This document shows, piece after piece, positions 1 through 7,251 of a DNA stretch of 64,000 nt. The stretch comes from Tsuneonella sediminis. Lineage in GTDB: Bacteria; Pseudomonadota; Alphaproteobacteria; Sphingomonadales; Sphingomonadaceae. Numbering within the stretch: position 1 is the stretch's first letter; each line of letters opens with the position of its first letter. Location: positions 1-64,000 of the forward strand of contig NZ_JBNCBU010000003.1 of NCBI RefSeq assembly GCF_051912845.1, given 5' to 3'. The position numbers were made by a program, and so were the translations under genes. A model generated the notes under the pieces. It worked only from the letters and a program-made list of their open reading frames with translations. It ran no database searches and was not told where the DNA came from.

Positions 1-27
1 ACGGCGTTAGCCGATGCATCTCACGGT

Positions 28-537
28 TCAAGTCGCGCATTTGGTGTAGGTGTAGGTCGCCGGCGACTGACCATCCGCACGCTCGACACGCGTGAGGGTG
101 TCACCGCGGGCGGTCAGCTGCTGTTTCCGGGTCCACGTCATACCTTCTCCGCTGAACGCGAAGGCAGCCGTGATCGAGTTGTCGCTGCGGTCCTCGACCG
201 CGCCGAGCCGCGCAACCGATTCGTAGAACGTGAGTGCGGTGGCAGATACCCGAAGCAATCCCTTCGCATCGCCGCGGGTGCTTGTGCAATCGGCGGGCAC
301 GAGGCCCCAGCGGCCCTGCAAGGCGGTGGGTATCCCCCGTTCAGGAGTGTCCGGAGGCCCGTCTGGCGAGGGCGTAGCCGAAGGAGAAGGCGCCGCGGAC
401 GGCGGAGGCGCGCCGCCGCCGATCCCGCCGTCGGGCTCGACCGGAATGGCCGTTCCCGTATCGGCGGTTTCGGGCGACTGCCGGTCGCAGGCGGCGAGAG
501 GCAGGGTTAATGCGGCGAGCAGGAAAAGCGGGCGCAC
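28..537 (-). CDS. hypothetical lipoprotein
   Basis: The 169-residue product starts with a short lipoprotein signal ending in the lipobox LAAC (Cys17), so it should be lipid-anchored in the envelope. A Pro/Ala/Ser-rich linker covers about residues 25-70. A compact C-terminal domain starts near PTALQGRWGL, is rich in Thr and beta-strand-forming residues, and has two Cys (PADC and the final TKC) that could form a disulfide. The fold suggests a small ligand-binding or inhibitor-like domain, but I recognise no named family. A structured RNA candidate with its own terminator lies upstream on the same strand, so the gene probably has its own promoter. Coding is well supported; function is unknown. 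Confidence 0.75.
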   Translation of the reverse strand: MRPLFLLAALTLPLAACDRQSPETADTGTAIPVEPDGGIGGGAPPPSAAPSPSATPSPDGPPDTPERGIPTALQGRWGLVPADCTSTRGDAKGLLRVSATALTFYESVARLGAVEDRSDNSITAAFAFSGEGMTWTRKQQLTARGDTLTRVERADGQSPATYTYTKCAT

Positions 538-610
538 GCGTCGTCTCCGGATGTCTGAGGTTCGTTGAGCTGGGAACGAACGGGTGGGGGCGGAGGTCCC
601 CGGTCGGACC

Positions 611-712
611 CGAAAAAACGGGCGGCTTGCCGGAATTGGAAAGCCGCCCAGTCAGAAGGTTGCCCTTCGGGTCGCGGGGTTTCCAATACGGGGAACGACC
701 CGGCGCCGGGAT
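611..712 (-). ncRNA. candidate structured small RNA with intrinsic terminator
   Basis: Read on the minus strand, this gap between tRNA-Gly and the lipoprotein gene folds into three hairpins in a row. The first is CGGGTCG/CGACCCG (696-702 with 668-674). The second is GAAGG/CCTTC (655-659 with 664-668), closed by a GCAA (GNRA) tetraloop; it shares base 668 with the first stem. The third is a perfect 9-bp stem, GGGCGGCTT/AAGCCGCCC (620-628 with 641-649), followed on the minus strand by G and six U, the classical intrinsic terminator. No minus-strand protein gene lies upstream that would need this terminator. A TATACA at about position 718 could be a -10 box, but no good -35 is visible. The 5' end is a guess. 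Confidence 0.45.
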
Positions 713-827
713 AGCCATCTGTATAGCTGTCGGTTTTTTCCTTGAGCGACCCGGCGGCGATGCCGATTGACCGCCCGCGCCCCGACGCGCTAATGCGCGC
801 CGCCCGGTCCGCTTCGCGCGGACCCCG

Positions 828-901
828 GCGGGTATGATGTAATGGTAGCCTGTCAGCTTCCCAAGCTGAACGCGCGGGTTCGATTCCCGCTACCCGCTCC
901 A
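828..901 (+). tRNA. tRNA-Gly (CCC anticodon)
   Basis: The acceptor stem GCGGGTA (828-834) pairs with TACCCGC (891-897), followed by discriminator T898 and an encoded CCA (899-901). The T arm carries GGTTCGATTCC. The anticodon arm has stem bases CAGC/GCTG around the loop TTCCCAA, giving anticodon CCC, which reads GGG glycine codons. The short D arm (TAATGGTA) is typical of glycine tRNAs. Confidence 0.93.
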
Positions 902-956
902 GCCTTTTACCTTGGCAAGCGCCGTCGCCGCGGCAATGGTGGCTGTTTGCAACCCG

Positions 957-1913
957 ATGGGGGCTGGTTTGGACGATATCGCGACGCAGGCTGCCGGACA
1001 CGACGGGACTTTGCTCGGGCGGTTCGGGGGCGAGAGGCCGCCCGCGGCGGCGTGGTTCACCGAGGCGCTGGAGCATGAACCCGAGCGCTCGCACTTCGAG
1101 GTCGAGGGTGCGGCGATCGAGCTGCTCACCTGGGGCCAGGTCGGCAAGCCGGGCCTTCTGTTCCTGCACGGCAACGCCGCGCATGCCGACTGGTGGAGCT
1201 TCATCGCGCCGCACTTCGCTGCCGACTATCGCTGCGCGGCAATTTCCTGGTCGGGCATGGGCGGGTCGCAGTGGCGCGAGCGGTACACGATACCCACCTT
1301 CGCGCAGGAGGCCATGCGCGCAATCGAAGTAGCGCAGCTCGCCGCTTCCGGCGCGCGGCCGGTCATCGTCGCGCATTCGTTCGGCGGCTTCCCTACTCTC
1401 TACATCGGCGCACAGCACCCGGAAGCGATTGCCGGGGCGATCCTCGTCGATTCGGCTCCCCCGCGCGAGGGGGGCGGGCCGCCGCCCCGACTCGCGCAGG
1501 GACGTGCGGCGCACAACCGCTATCCCACGCTCGCGGCCGCGCTGCGCCGCTTCCGGCTGATGCCCGAACAGGATGCAGCGCATCTCGAGATCGTCGACTT
1601 CATGGCCCGCGGCGGCCTGCACGAGGTGCCGGAGAGCGACGACGACCGGGGCGGCTGGACATGGCGGTTCGATCCCCAGTTCTGGCAGAACTTTAATCGC
1701 GGCAGCCTCGCGGCGCGTCCGGTGGTGCCGATGGGAGTGATCTATGGCGCCGATTCGCAGCTGTTCCCCGACGGGCGGCTCGAAACGCTCCGCGAGCTGA
1801 TCGCCGATTGCCGCTTCGTGACAGAGATTTCCGGCGCAGGGCATCACATCATGGTCGACAAGCCGCTGGAGATGATCGCGGCGATCAAAGAGGGTTTGAC
1901 CAGGCTGGCCTAG
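957..1913 (+). CDS. alpha/beta-fold hydrolase
   Basis: The 318-residue protein has the alpha/beta hydrolase hallmarks: the oxyanion strand and turn LLFLHGN, the nucleophile elbow AHSFGG (GxSxG type, Ser about residue 141), a late acidic residue region (GADSQLFPDG) and the catalytic-His loop GAGHHIMVDKP. The substrate cannot be read from sequence; esters, haloalkanes or meta-cleavage products are all possible for this superfamily. An in-frame start at 912 exists but lies only 10 bases after the tRNA, so the ATG at 957 is preferred. The TAG stop shares CTAG with the convergent ROK kinase gene. Confidence 0.85.
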   Translation: MGAGLDDIATQAAGHDGTLLGRFGGERPPAAAWFTEALEHEPERSHFEVEGAAIELLTWGQVGKPGLLFLHGNAAHADWWSFIAPHFAADYRCAAISWSGMGGSQWRERYTIPTFAQEAMRAIEVAQLAASGARPVIVAHSFGGFPTLYIGAQHPEAIAGAILVDSAPPREGGGPPPRLAQGRAAHNRYPTLAAALRRFRLMPEQDAAHLEIVDFMARGGLHEVPESDDDRGGWTWRFDPQFWQNFNRGSLAARPVVPMGVIYGADSQLFPDGRLETLRELIADCRFVTEISGAGHHIMVDKPLEMIAAIKEGLTRLA

Positions 1914-2782
1914 CGCGCCCGCCGCGCCAGCTCGATCGCACCGACGATTCCCGCATCGTCGCCGAGCGCGGGGCTGACGATCCGGTCGTCGAGAGTTCCG
2001 TTCCAGCCAGCGATATATCCGCCCAGCACCTCGCGGGGGGCTTCCCGCAGCGCCTCGATAAGTCCGGCGCCCTTCATGACCCCGCCCCCGAAGATCATCC
2101 GGTCGGGTCGGTGCAACAGAACGAGCGACGCGGCGAGCTGGGCGAGGTAGCGCGCGACTCTTGCGATCTCCGCCACGCTGGCCTGCCCGAGGTCGTGGCC
2201 CCAGCGCTCGAGGATCGCCGGGCCGCTGGCAAGCCCTTCGAGGCAGTCGCCGTGATAGGGGCACAGGCCAGGCCAATCGTCACCGCGGGCGCGTTTCACG
2301 GGTATGTGGCCAGCCTCGAAATGCGATTCGCCGGCAAGCGCGACGCCATTCCCGAGCAGGCCGGTGCCGATCCCGGTGCCCACGGTGGTATAGGCGAGCG
2401 TCCGTGACCCGCGGCCCGCGCCCGCGAGCCATTCGCCGAGCGCGGCGGCATTGACGTCCGTGTCGAGCGCGATCGGAACGCCGAACCGGCCGAGCGTCTC
2501 GGGCCAGCTCGCCCCGCTCCATCCGGGCTTCGGAGTGGTGGTGAACCGGCCCCAGTCGGGTGACGTGCGGTCGAGGTCGAGCGGACCGAAACTGCCGATG
2601 CCGAACGCGCCAAGCGGTCCGTGCCGTTTGGCGGCAGCGCCGAACCAGTCGGCAACCCTGGCCAGGGTGATCGCCGGACGGCCAGTTTCGATACGCTCTC
2701 GTTCCAGGATGGACCCGTCCGCGCCGGCCAGCGCGAGGACGAACTTCGTGCCCCCGGCCTCGATCGCCCCGATCGTCCTCAC
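1910..2782 (-). CDS. ROK-family sugar kinase, fructokinase-like
   Basis: The 290-residue protein opens with the phosphate-binding loop GAIEAGGTKF and has a second ATP-site region, TTVGTGIGTG. The zinc site has the fructokinase-type spacing: a His in GHIPVK, then Cys, His and Cys in CPYHGDCLEG. The family phosphorylates hexoses, and this zinc pattern is typical of bacterial fructokinases of the YdhR/ScrK type. A GTG at 2782 is preferred because the protein then starts just before the P-loop strand, and it lies one base after the stop of the upstream SDR gene, so the two are probably co-transcribed. Longer in-frame starts run back into the SDR gene. Confidence 0.82.
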   Translation of the reverse strand: MRTIGAIEAGGTKFVLALAGADGSILERERIETGRPAITLARVADWFGAAAKRHGPLGAFGIGSFGPLDLDRTSPDWGRFTTTPKPGWSGASWPETLGRFGVPIALDTDVNAAALGEWLAGAGRGSRTLAYTTVGTGIGTGLLGNGVALAGESHFEAGHIPVKRARGDDWPGLCPYHGDCLEGLASGPAILERWGHDLGQASVAEIARVARYLAQLAASLVLLHRPDRMIFGGGVMKGAGLIEALREAPREVLGGYIAGWNGTLDDRIVSPALGDDAGIVGAIELARRAR

Positions 2783-2783
2783 G

Positions 2784-3578
2784 TTAGCGGGGCGGCATGC
2801 GGATACCGCCGTCGAGGCGGAACTGGTGTGCGTTGAGGTAGCCGTTGCGGGCAATCTCGAGCACCAGCGAGGCGAACTCCTCAGGCTCGCCGAGTCGCTT
2901 GGGGAAGGGCACGCTGGCGTTGAGCTGGGCCCACATTGCCGGATTGCGATCCTTCATCCCCAGCATCAGCGGGGTCGCGAAAATCCCCGGCATGATCGAA
3001 TTCACGCGGATGCCGAGATCCATAAGGTCGCGCGCCATCGGCAGGACAAGGCCGTTCACGCCCGCCTTGCAGCTGCCGTAGACGACCTGGCCGATCTGCC
3101 CGTCCTGTGCCGCGACGCTTGCCGTAAGGATCACGCAGCCGCGCTCGCCGTCGTCGTTGAGCGGTTCGGCGTTGGCCATTCCCAGCGCCGACAGCGACGC
3201 CACGCGGTAGCTCGAGACGAGAACACCCTCGGCCCCGAAGGCGTAATCCTCGGTCGAAAGCCGCTTGTAGCCGCCGCTTTCCTTGTCCCAGCCGATCGTC
3301 TTTCCGCGGCGACTGGTCATCGCGCAGTGGACCGTCACGCGCTCCTGACCGTGGGCCGCCCGCGCCGCCTCGAATCCCGCGACGGCCGAGGCCTCGTCGG
3401 TGATGTCGACGCGGCAGAACACGCCGCCGATGTCGTTCGCGTGGGCCTCGCCCGCCTCGGCATCGACGTCGAAGATCGCGACCTTGAAGCCCGCATCCGC
3501 CAGCGCCGCCGCGCTCGCCCTGCCGAGGCCCGATGCGCCGCCGGTTACCACTGCGGCGAGGCCGGGTTCGAGTTTCAT
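2784..3578 (-). CDS. SDR-family oxidoreductase (HSD10/hydroxyacyl-CoA dehydrogenase-like)
   Basis: The 264-residue protein is a classical short-chain dehydrogenase. It has the NAD(P)-binding TGGASGLG near residue 13, an acidic DVD after beta-2 that predicts NAD preference, catalytic Ser in LTASVA, and YGSCK as the YxxxK pair. The C-terminal half resembles the type-2 3-hydroxyacyl-CoA dehydrogenase group. Two usual elements differ: the NNAG segment is HCAMTS, and the helix-4 Asn position reads FGAEGV. Activity may therefore be altered. It is the first gene of a probable pair with the ROK kinase. No SD clearer than GGAGGACAAAGC was found before the ATG. Confidence 0.83.
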   Translation of the reverse strand: MKLEPGLAAVVTGGASGLGRASAAALADAGFKVAIFDVDAEAGEAHANDIGGVFCRVDITDEASAVAGFEAARAAHGQERVTVHCAMTSRRGKTIGWDKESGGYKRLSTEDYAFGAEGVLVSSYRVASLSALGMANAEPLNDDGERGCVILTASVAAQDGQIGQVVYGSCKAGVNGLVLPMARDLMDLGIRVNSIMPGIFATPLMLGMKDRNPAMWAQLNASVPFPKRLGEPEEFASLVLEIARNGYLNAHQFRLDGGIRMPPR

Positions 3579-3668
3579 GCTTTGTCCTCCCTCAAGAATG
3601 GGCTGTCATCGCCGTTTCTTCGCGCTATCGCAGGGCGACCGGCGAAACGCCAATAGGGAAAGCTGATC

Positions 3669-4973
3669 ATGACCATGCCGATGCACCGCCGCCGCTTTCT
3701 GGGCGCGACTGCCAGCGCGTTCGCGGCGCTCGCCGCGAGCGGGTGTTCCACGATGAATTCGCGCGGGGGGCGGATCGGCTACGGTGGGCTGGTGCCCGAT
3801 CCGGCGGGCTTCATCGACCTGCCGCAGGGGTTCTCCTACCGCGTGATCTCGCAGCTCGGCGAAACGATGAGCGACGGATTTACGGTCCCCGACGCCGCCG
3901 ACGGGATGGGCTGCTTCGACCTGCCCGGAGGCAAGATCGCTCTTGTGCGCAACCACGAATGCATCCCCGGCGTCCACGACGGAGGCGGCGTCACGGGGCG
4001 GTCCTACGATACCATGGCGAAGAGCCTGGTTCCCCTGCCGGGAGGAACGACGACGCTGGTGCTCGATGCCGAGACGCTGGCGGTGGAAAAGCAGTATCGC
4101 TCGCTCGCCGGGACGATCCGCAATTGCGCGGGCGGGACGACGCCGTGGGGCAGCTGGCTGACCTGCGAGGAATCGGTCGCCAAGGCGGACGGCCGGATCA
4201 ACAAGGACCACGGCTGGGTGTTCGAAGTGCCCGCCAACGCGCCTGGCCTGGTCGAGCCGGTGGCGCTGACCGCGATGGGCCGCTTCAATCACGAGGCGGC
4301 CTGCGTCGATCCGCGCACCGGCATCGTCTACATGACCGAAGACCGCGACGACAGCCTGCTCTACCGCTTCATTCCCAAGGTGCGGGGCCGCCTGGCCGAA
4401 GGCGGCAGGTTGCAGGCTCTCGTGCTGTCGGACGGTGTCCGCGACACGCGCAACTGGGGCGGGATCGCGTTCGCCCCGTTTTCCAGTCACCCGGTCAGAT
4501 GGGTGGACCTCGACGATGTGGAAGCGCCGCAGGACGACCTGCGCAAGCGCGGCGCTGCGAAGGGCGCGGCGTTGTTCGCCCGGGGCGAGGGCATCCACAT
4601 GGGCGAGGGCGAGCTCTATTTCTGCTGCACCAGCGGCGGCACCGCGAAGCTTGGTCAGGTATTCCGGCTCGACGTGTCGGGCGAGGGACGGCTGCATCTG
4701 TTCTTCGAATCGACCAGTCCCGACCAGTTCAATTACGGCGACAACCTGACCATCGCACCGTGGGGCGACCTGATCGTGTGCGAGGACCAATATTCCGATC
4801 CGGTCGACAACTACCTGCGCGGCATCGCGCCGTCGGGCACGCCATACCCGCTCGCGCGCCTGCGTGCGCAGACCGAATGGGCAGGGGCCTGCTTCTCGCC
4901 CGACGGACGGACGCTGTTCGTCAACGCCTACAGCCCTGCCAAGACGATCGCGATTACCGGGCCCTGGATCTAG
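3669..4973 (+). CDS. Tat-exported PhoX-family (DUF839) phosphatase-like protein
   Basis: The 434-residue product begins with a twin-arginine signal (RRRFLG) followed by a lipobox-like ASGC, so it is probably exported folded and perhaps lipid-anchored. The body matches the PhoX/DUF839 beta-propeller group. It has repeated acidic and aromatic blades such as GCFDLPGG, LVRNHE, TPWGSWLTCEE, FNHEAACVDP, YMTEDRDDSLLYRF and GDNLTIAPWGDLIVCEDQ. In this family such residues bind iron and calcium in phosphomonoesterases, although many members are untested. It is transcribed divergently from the SDR gene. An alternative ATG two codons downstream cannot be excluded. Confidence 0.85.
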   Translation: MTMPMHRRRFLGATASAFAALAASGCSTMNSRGGRIGYGGLVPDPAGFIDLPQGFSYRVISQLGETMSDGFTVPDAADGMGCFDLPGGKIALVRNHECIPGVHDGGGVTGRSYDTMAKSLVPLPGGTTTLVLDAETLAVEKQYRSLAGTIRNCAGGTTPWGSWLTCEESVAKADGRINKDHGWVFEVPANAPGLVEPVALTAMGRFNHEAACVDPRTGIVYMTEDRDDSLLYRFIPKVRGRLAEGGRLQALVLSDGVRDTRNWGGIAFAPFSSHPVRWVDLDDVEAPQDDLRKRGAAKGAALFARGEGIHMGEGELYFCCTSGGTAKLGQVFRLDVSGEGRLHLFFESTSPDQFNYGDNLTIAPWGDLIVCEDQYSDPVDNYLRGIAPSGTPYPLARLRAQTEWAGACFSPDGRTLFVNAYSPAKTIAITGPWI

Positions 4974-4993
4974 GCGGATAGAGCCGGAAGCAG

Positions 4994-5554
4994 ATGGCTG
5001 CTGCATTTCTCCTGGCGCTTGCAACCGTGTTCGCGGTTTCGCTGGGTGGCCGCGACCAGCTGCTGGTGGCCCGGCTGGGGGAACGACTGGGGAAGGGAGC
5101 CGACCTGGTGCTGGTCGGCGCACTGGCGGCGACCGCATCGGCGCTGCTCATGGCGGTGGCCGGCCTCGCGCTCGCGCTGGTGTTGCCAGGCCCGGCGGCA
5201 GACATGCTGGTGGCCATCGGCCTGTTCCTCGCCGGGGTGGAACTCGCGTGGCAGCGTGACCTGCGGTTGCCGGGGGAACCGACGCGATCGCTTTTCGCGA
5301 CCTTCATAGTCCTCCTTGCCCGGCAGGTCGGCGACGGGGCGCGGTTCTGCGTGTTCGCGTTTGCGGCGGGCGGATCGGCGTGGCTGGCGGGAGCGGGCGG
5401 GGCGCTCGGCGGCACGACCGCGATAGCGCTCGGCATCGTCCTCGGAGATGAACTCGCCCGCTGGCCGCTGCGACGGCTGCGTCTCGCGCTCGCGGCTGTG
5501 TTGCTGGTTGCCGCTGTCGCCGTCGCCCTCACGACGCGCGGCATCATCGGATAG
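4994..5554 (+). CDS. small membrane protein, distantly GDT1/UPF0016-like
   Basis: The 186-residue protein consists of about six hydrophobic segments with short loops. The duplicated layout, with SLGGRDQLLVARLGERL near residue 15 and RQVGDGARFCVFAF in the second half, recalls the two E-x-G-D-K/R-T/S motifs of GDT1/TMEM165 cation transporters. Both motifs are degenerate: the usual first Glu is Ser, and the basic residue is moved. Transport function is therefore uncertain. It follows the PhoX-like gene by 20 bases and is probably co-transcribed with it. Another small polytopic family remains possible. Confidence 0.6.
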   Translation: MAAAFLLALATVFAVSLGGRDQLLVARLGERLGKGADLVLVGALAATASALLMAVAGLALALVLPGPAADMLVAIGLFLAGVELAWQRDLRLPGEPTRSLFATFIVLLARQVGDGARFCVFAFAAGGSAWLAGAGGALGGTTAIALGIVLGDELARWPLRRLRLALAAVLLVAAVAVALTTRGIIG

Positions 5555-5582
5555 CACGATCAGTTCGAACGAGATTGTCGGT

Positions 5583-5608
5583 GAAACCGATCAAACGCTC
5601 CAGTCGTT
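5583..5608 (+). promoter_or_regulatory. possible EcfG (general stress) promoter of dps
   Basis: GAAAC (5583-5587), a 17-base spacer and CGTT (5605-5608) differ by one base from the alphaproteobacterial EcfG consensus GGAAC-N16/17-CGTT. The position would put the transcript start about 25 bases before the dps ATG. Dps genes are common targets of this regulon. This is a sequence match by eye only. Confidence 0.35.
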
Positions 5609-5640
5609 GAGTCCGCATATCCCGACATAAGGAGGACCCG

Positions 5641-6102
5641 ATGGCCGGAACCGGCGACAACTCGACAAAGGCGCTCGTGGAAGGGCTCAACAGGGCGCTC
5701 GCAGATCATTTCGCGCTCTATCTCAAGACCAAGAGCTTTCACTGGCACCTTCGCGGCCCGCGCTTTCGTGACCTGCACCTCCTGTTCGACGAACAGGCAA
5801 GCACCATTTTGGCGGTGACCGACCCGATGGCCGAGCGCGTACGCAAGCTCGACGCACCCACGCTGACTTCGATCGGCGCAATCGCGGCCTCGGCCACGAT
5901 CGCCGACGAGGACGGGACCGACCTCGACGCCGAGGCCATGATCGCGGCGCTTCGCAATGACAATGCATCGCTCGTCGAAAGCCTGAAGACGCTCAAGGCG
6001 GTTTCCGACGAAGCCGGCGACAATGCCACCAGCGCGCTCGTCGACGAGTGGCAGGATCAGGCCGAACGCCGCGTATGGTTTCTTCGCGAGCTCCTGCGCT
6101 AG
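5641..6102 (+). CDS. dps: Dps-family DNA-binding ferritin-like protein
   Basis: The 153-residue protein matches Dps, a dodecameric iron-oxidising ferritin that protects DNA in starvation and oxidative stress. The dinuclear ferroxidase signature is clear near residues 35-60: KSFHWHLRGP, then FRDLHLLFDEQ, giving the His, His, Asp and Glu ligands shared between subunits. The N-terminus is short, without a long Lys-rich tail, so DNA binding may be weak or use the surface. A strong SD (AAGGAGG) sits 7 bases before the ATG. A possible EcfG promoter precedes it and a terminator-like hairpin follows. Confidence 0.93.
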   Translation: MAGTGDNSTKALVEGLNRALADHFALYLKTKSFHWHLRGPRFRDLHLLFDEQASTILAVTDPMAERVRKLDAPTLTSIGAIAASATIADEDGTDLDAEAMIAALRNDNASLVESLKTLKAVSDEAGDNATSALVDEWQDQAERRVWFLRELLR

Positions 6103-6128
6103 GATACGAATTCTGGCCCTTTCTCGCC

Positions 6129-6158
6129 GCCCGCGCGCTATCGCGCGGCGGGCATTTT
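6129..6158 (+). terminator. probable intrinsic terminator after dps
   Basis: A GC-rich hairpin of ten pairs with one bulged G (GCCCGCGCGC against GCGCGGCGGGC, loop TATC) ends at 6153 and is followed by ATTTT. It sits 26 bases after the dps stop and just before pgl. Confidence 0.6.
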
Positions 6159-6172
6159 GCTATCGGATTGTC

Positions 6173-6793
6173 ATGAACAACCTGACAGTAATCGAGAATG
6201 CGAGCGATGGCGCGATCGCGGACTGGATCGCTGGAGAACTCGGCCGCGCGCTGGCCGCGACGCCCGGCCCGTTGGCGATCACCGTTCCCGGGGGTTCGAC
6301 CCCTTTCCCGATTCTCGAGAGGCTTGCCGCTGCGGCGCTCGACTGGAGGCGCGTGACCGTCTGGCCGGGCGACGATCGCGTGGTGCCCGAGGAACACCCT
6401 GCTTCGAATACAGGTCGCATCCGCGCGCTGTTGGAGCCCGTCGGCGCCGAGGTGGTCACGCTTACCGTCATGGAAGCCGTGCCGACTTTCGCGCTCGCCT
6501 GGCTGGGCATGGGCGGGGACGGCCACGTCGCCTCGCTGTTTCCCAACACGGATCCGCGGGTCGACGACCCTGCGCGAATCCGCCGGCTGACGCCCGATCC
6601 GCTGCCGCCCGAAGCGCCGTTCGACAGGGTCAGCCTGACCTTGCCCGCGCTGCTGGCCAGCGAGCAGCTGATGTTCGTCATCCGCGGCGAGGCCAAGCGC
6701 CGGGTGTTCGAGGCCGCGGCAAGGGGAGACAGCGACCTGCCCGTCGCCCGCCTGCTTGCCGCGGCGGACCAGCCGGTCACATGCTTCGCCTGA
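6173..6793 (+). CDS. pgl: 6-phosphogluconolactonase
   Basis: The 206-residue enzyme hydrolyses 6-phosphogluconolactone in the oxidative pentose-phosphate and Entner-Doudoroff pathways. Family motifs are present in order: TVPGGSTP near residue 40, WPGDDRVVPEEHPASNTG, and the conserved GMGGDGHVASLFP containing the catalytic His. The length is slightly short for the family. The ATG at 6173 is chosen because the protein then starts with the usual N-terminal strand; upstream in-frame codons run back into dps. The 3' end overlaps the Nudix gene by 13 bases, which indicates coupling. Confidence 0.92.
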   Translation: MNNLTVIENASDGAIADWIAGELGRALAATPGPLAITVPGGSTPFPILERLAAAALDWRRVTVWPGDDRVVPEEHPASNTGRIRALLEPVGAEVVTLTVMEAVPTFALAWLGMGGDGHVASLFPNTDPRVDDPARIRRLTPDPLPPEAPFDRVSLTLPALLASEQLMFVIRGEAKRRVFEAAARGDSDLPVARLLAAADQPVTCFA

Positions 6794-7251
6794 TTCCCCC
6801 GCCGCTGCACCGGTTCGCGCTGCGGCTTGCGCACGCCATACGCCACCGCTGGCGGCGTCTCGCGAAGCTGCCGCTCGCGGGTGTTTCTGTCATCGTCACC
6901 GATATCGAGGGGCGCCTTCTTCTCGTCCGTCACAGCTACGGCCCGGGTTCCTGGGCGCTGCCGGGCGGCGGGATGGCCAGGCGCGAGGAACCGCTGGCCG
7001 CCGCGGCGCGGGAGATCCGCGAAGAGCTCGGCTGCGAACTCGAATCTGCGCGGGTGCTCGACCGGTTCGAGGAAACGATCTCGGGCTCTCCGCACACGGC
7101 CTGGCTCGTGGCCGGCGTTTCGCGCGATTATCCCCGGCCTGACCGGCGGGAAGTGATCGAGGCACGCTTCTTTCCGCTGCATTCCCTGCCCGAGCCGCAG
7201 TCCGAACTGACCCGTGCGCGGATCGCGGCCTGGCGGAGCAGCCTGCGCTAG
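6781..7251 (+). CDS. Nudix hydrolase
   Basis: The 156-residue protein has a complete Nudix box GX5EX7REUXEEXGU: GGMARRE, seven residues, then REIREELGC, around residues 61-82. This coordinates Mg for hydrolysis of nucleoside diphosphates linked to another moiety. A basic N-terminal helix (RLAHAIRHRWRRL) precedes the domain, and the fold ends with the helix ELTRARIAAWR. The substrate cannot be predicted. It overlaps the end of pgl, so the two are likely translated from one message. Its TAG shares CTAG with the convergent dinB. Confidence 0.9.
   Translation: MLRLIPPPLHRFALRLAHAIRHRWRRLAKLPLAGVSVIVTDIEGRLLLVRHSYGPGSWALPGGGMARREEPLAAAAREIREELGCELESARVLDRFEETISGSPHTAWLVAGVSRDYPRPDRREVIEARFFPLHSLPEPQSELTRARIAAWRSSLR

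Noticed and set aside
507..2276. A 589-codon open frame on the minus strand
   Set aside because: It crosses a tRNA gene, the hydrolase gene antisense and part of the ROK gene; no conserved motif is present.
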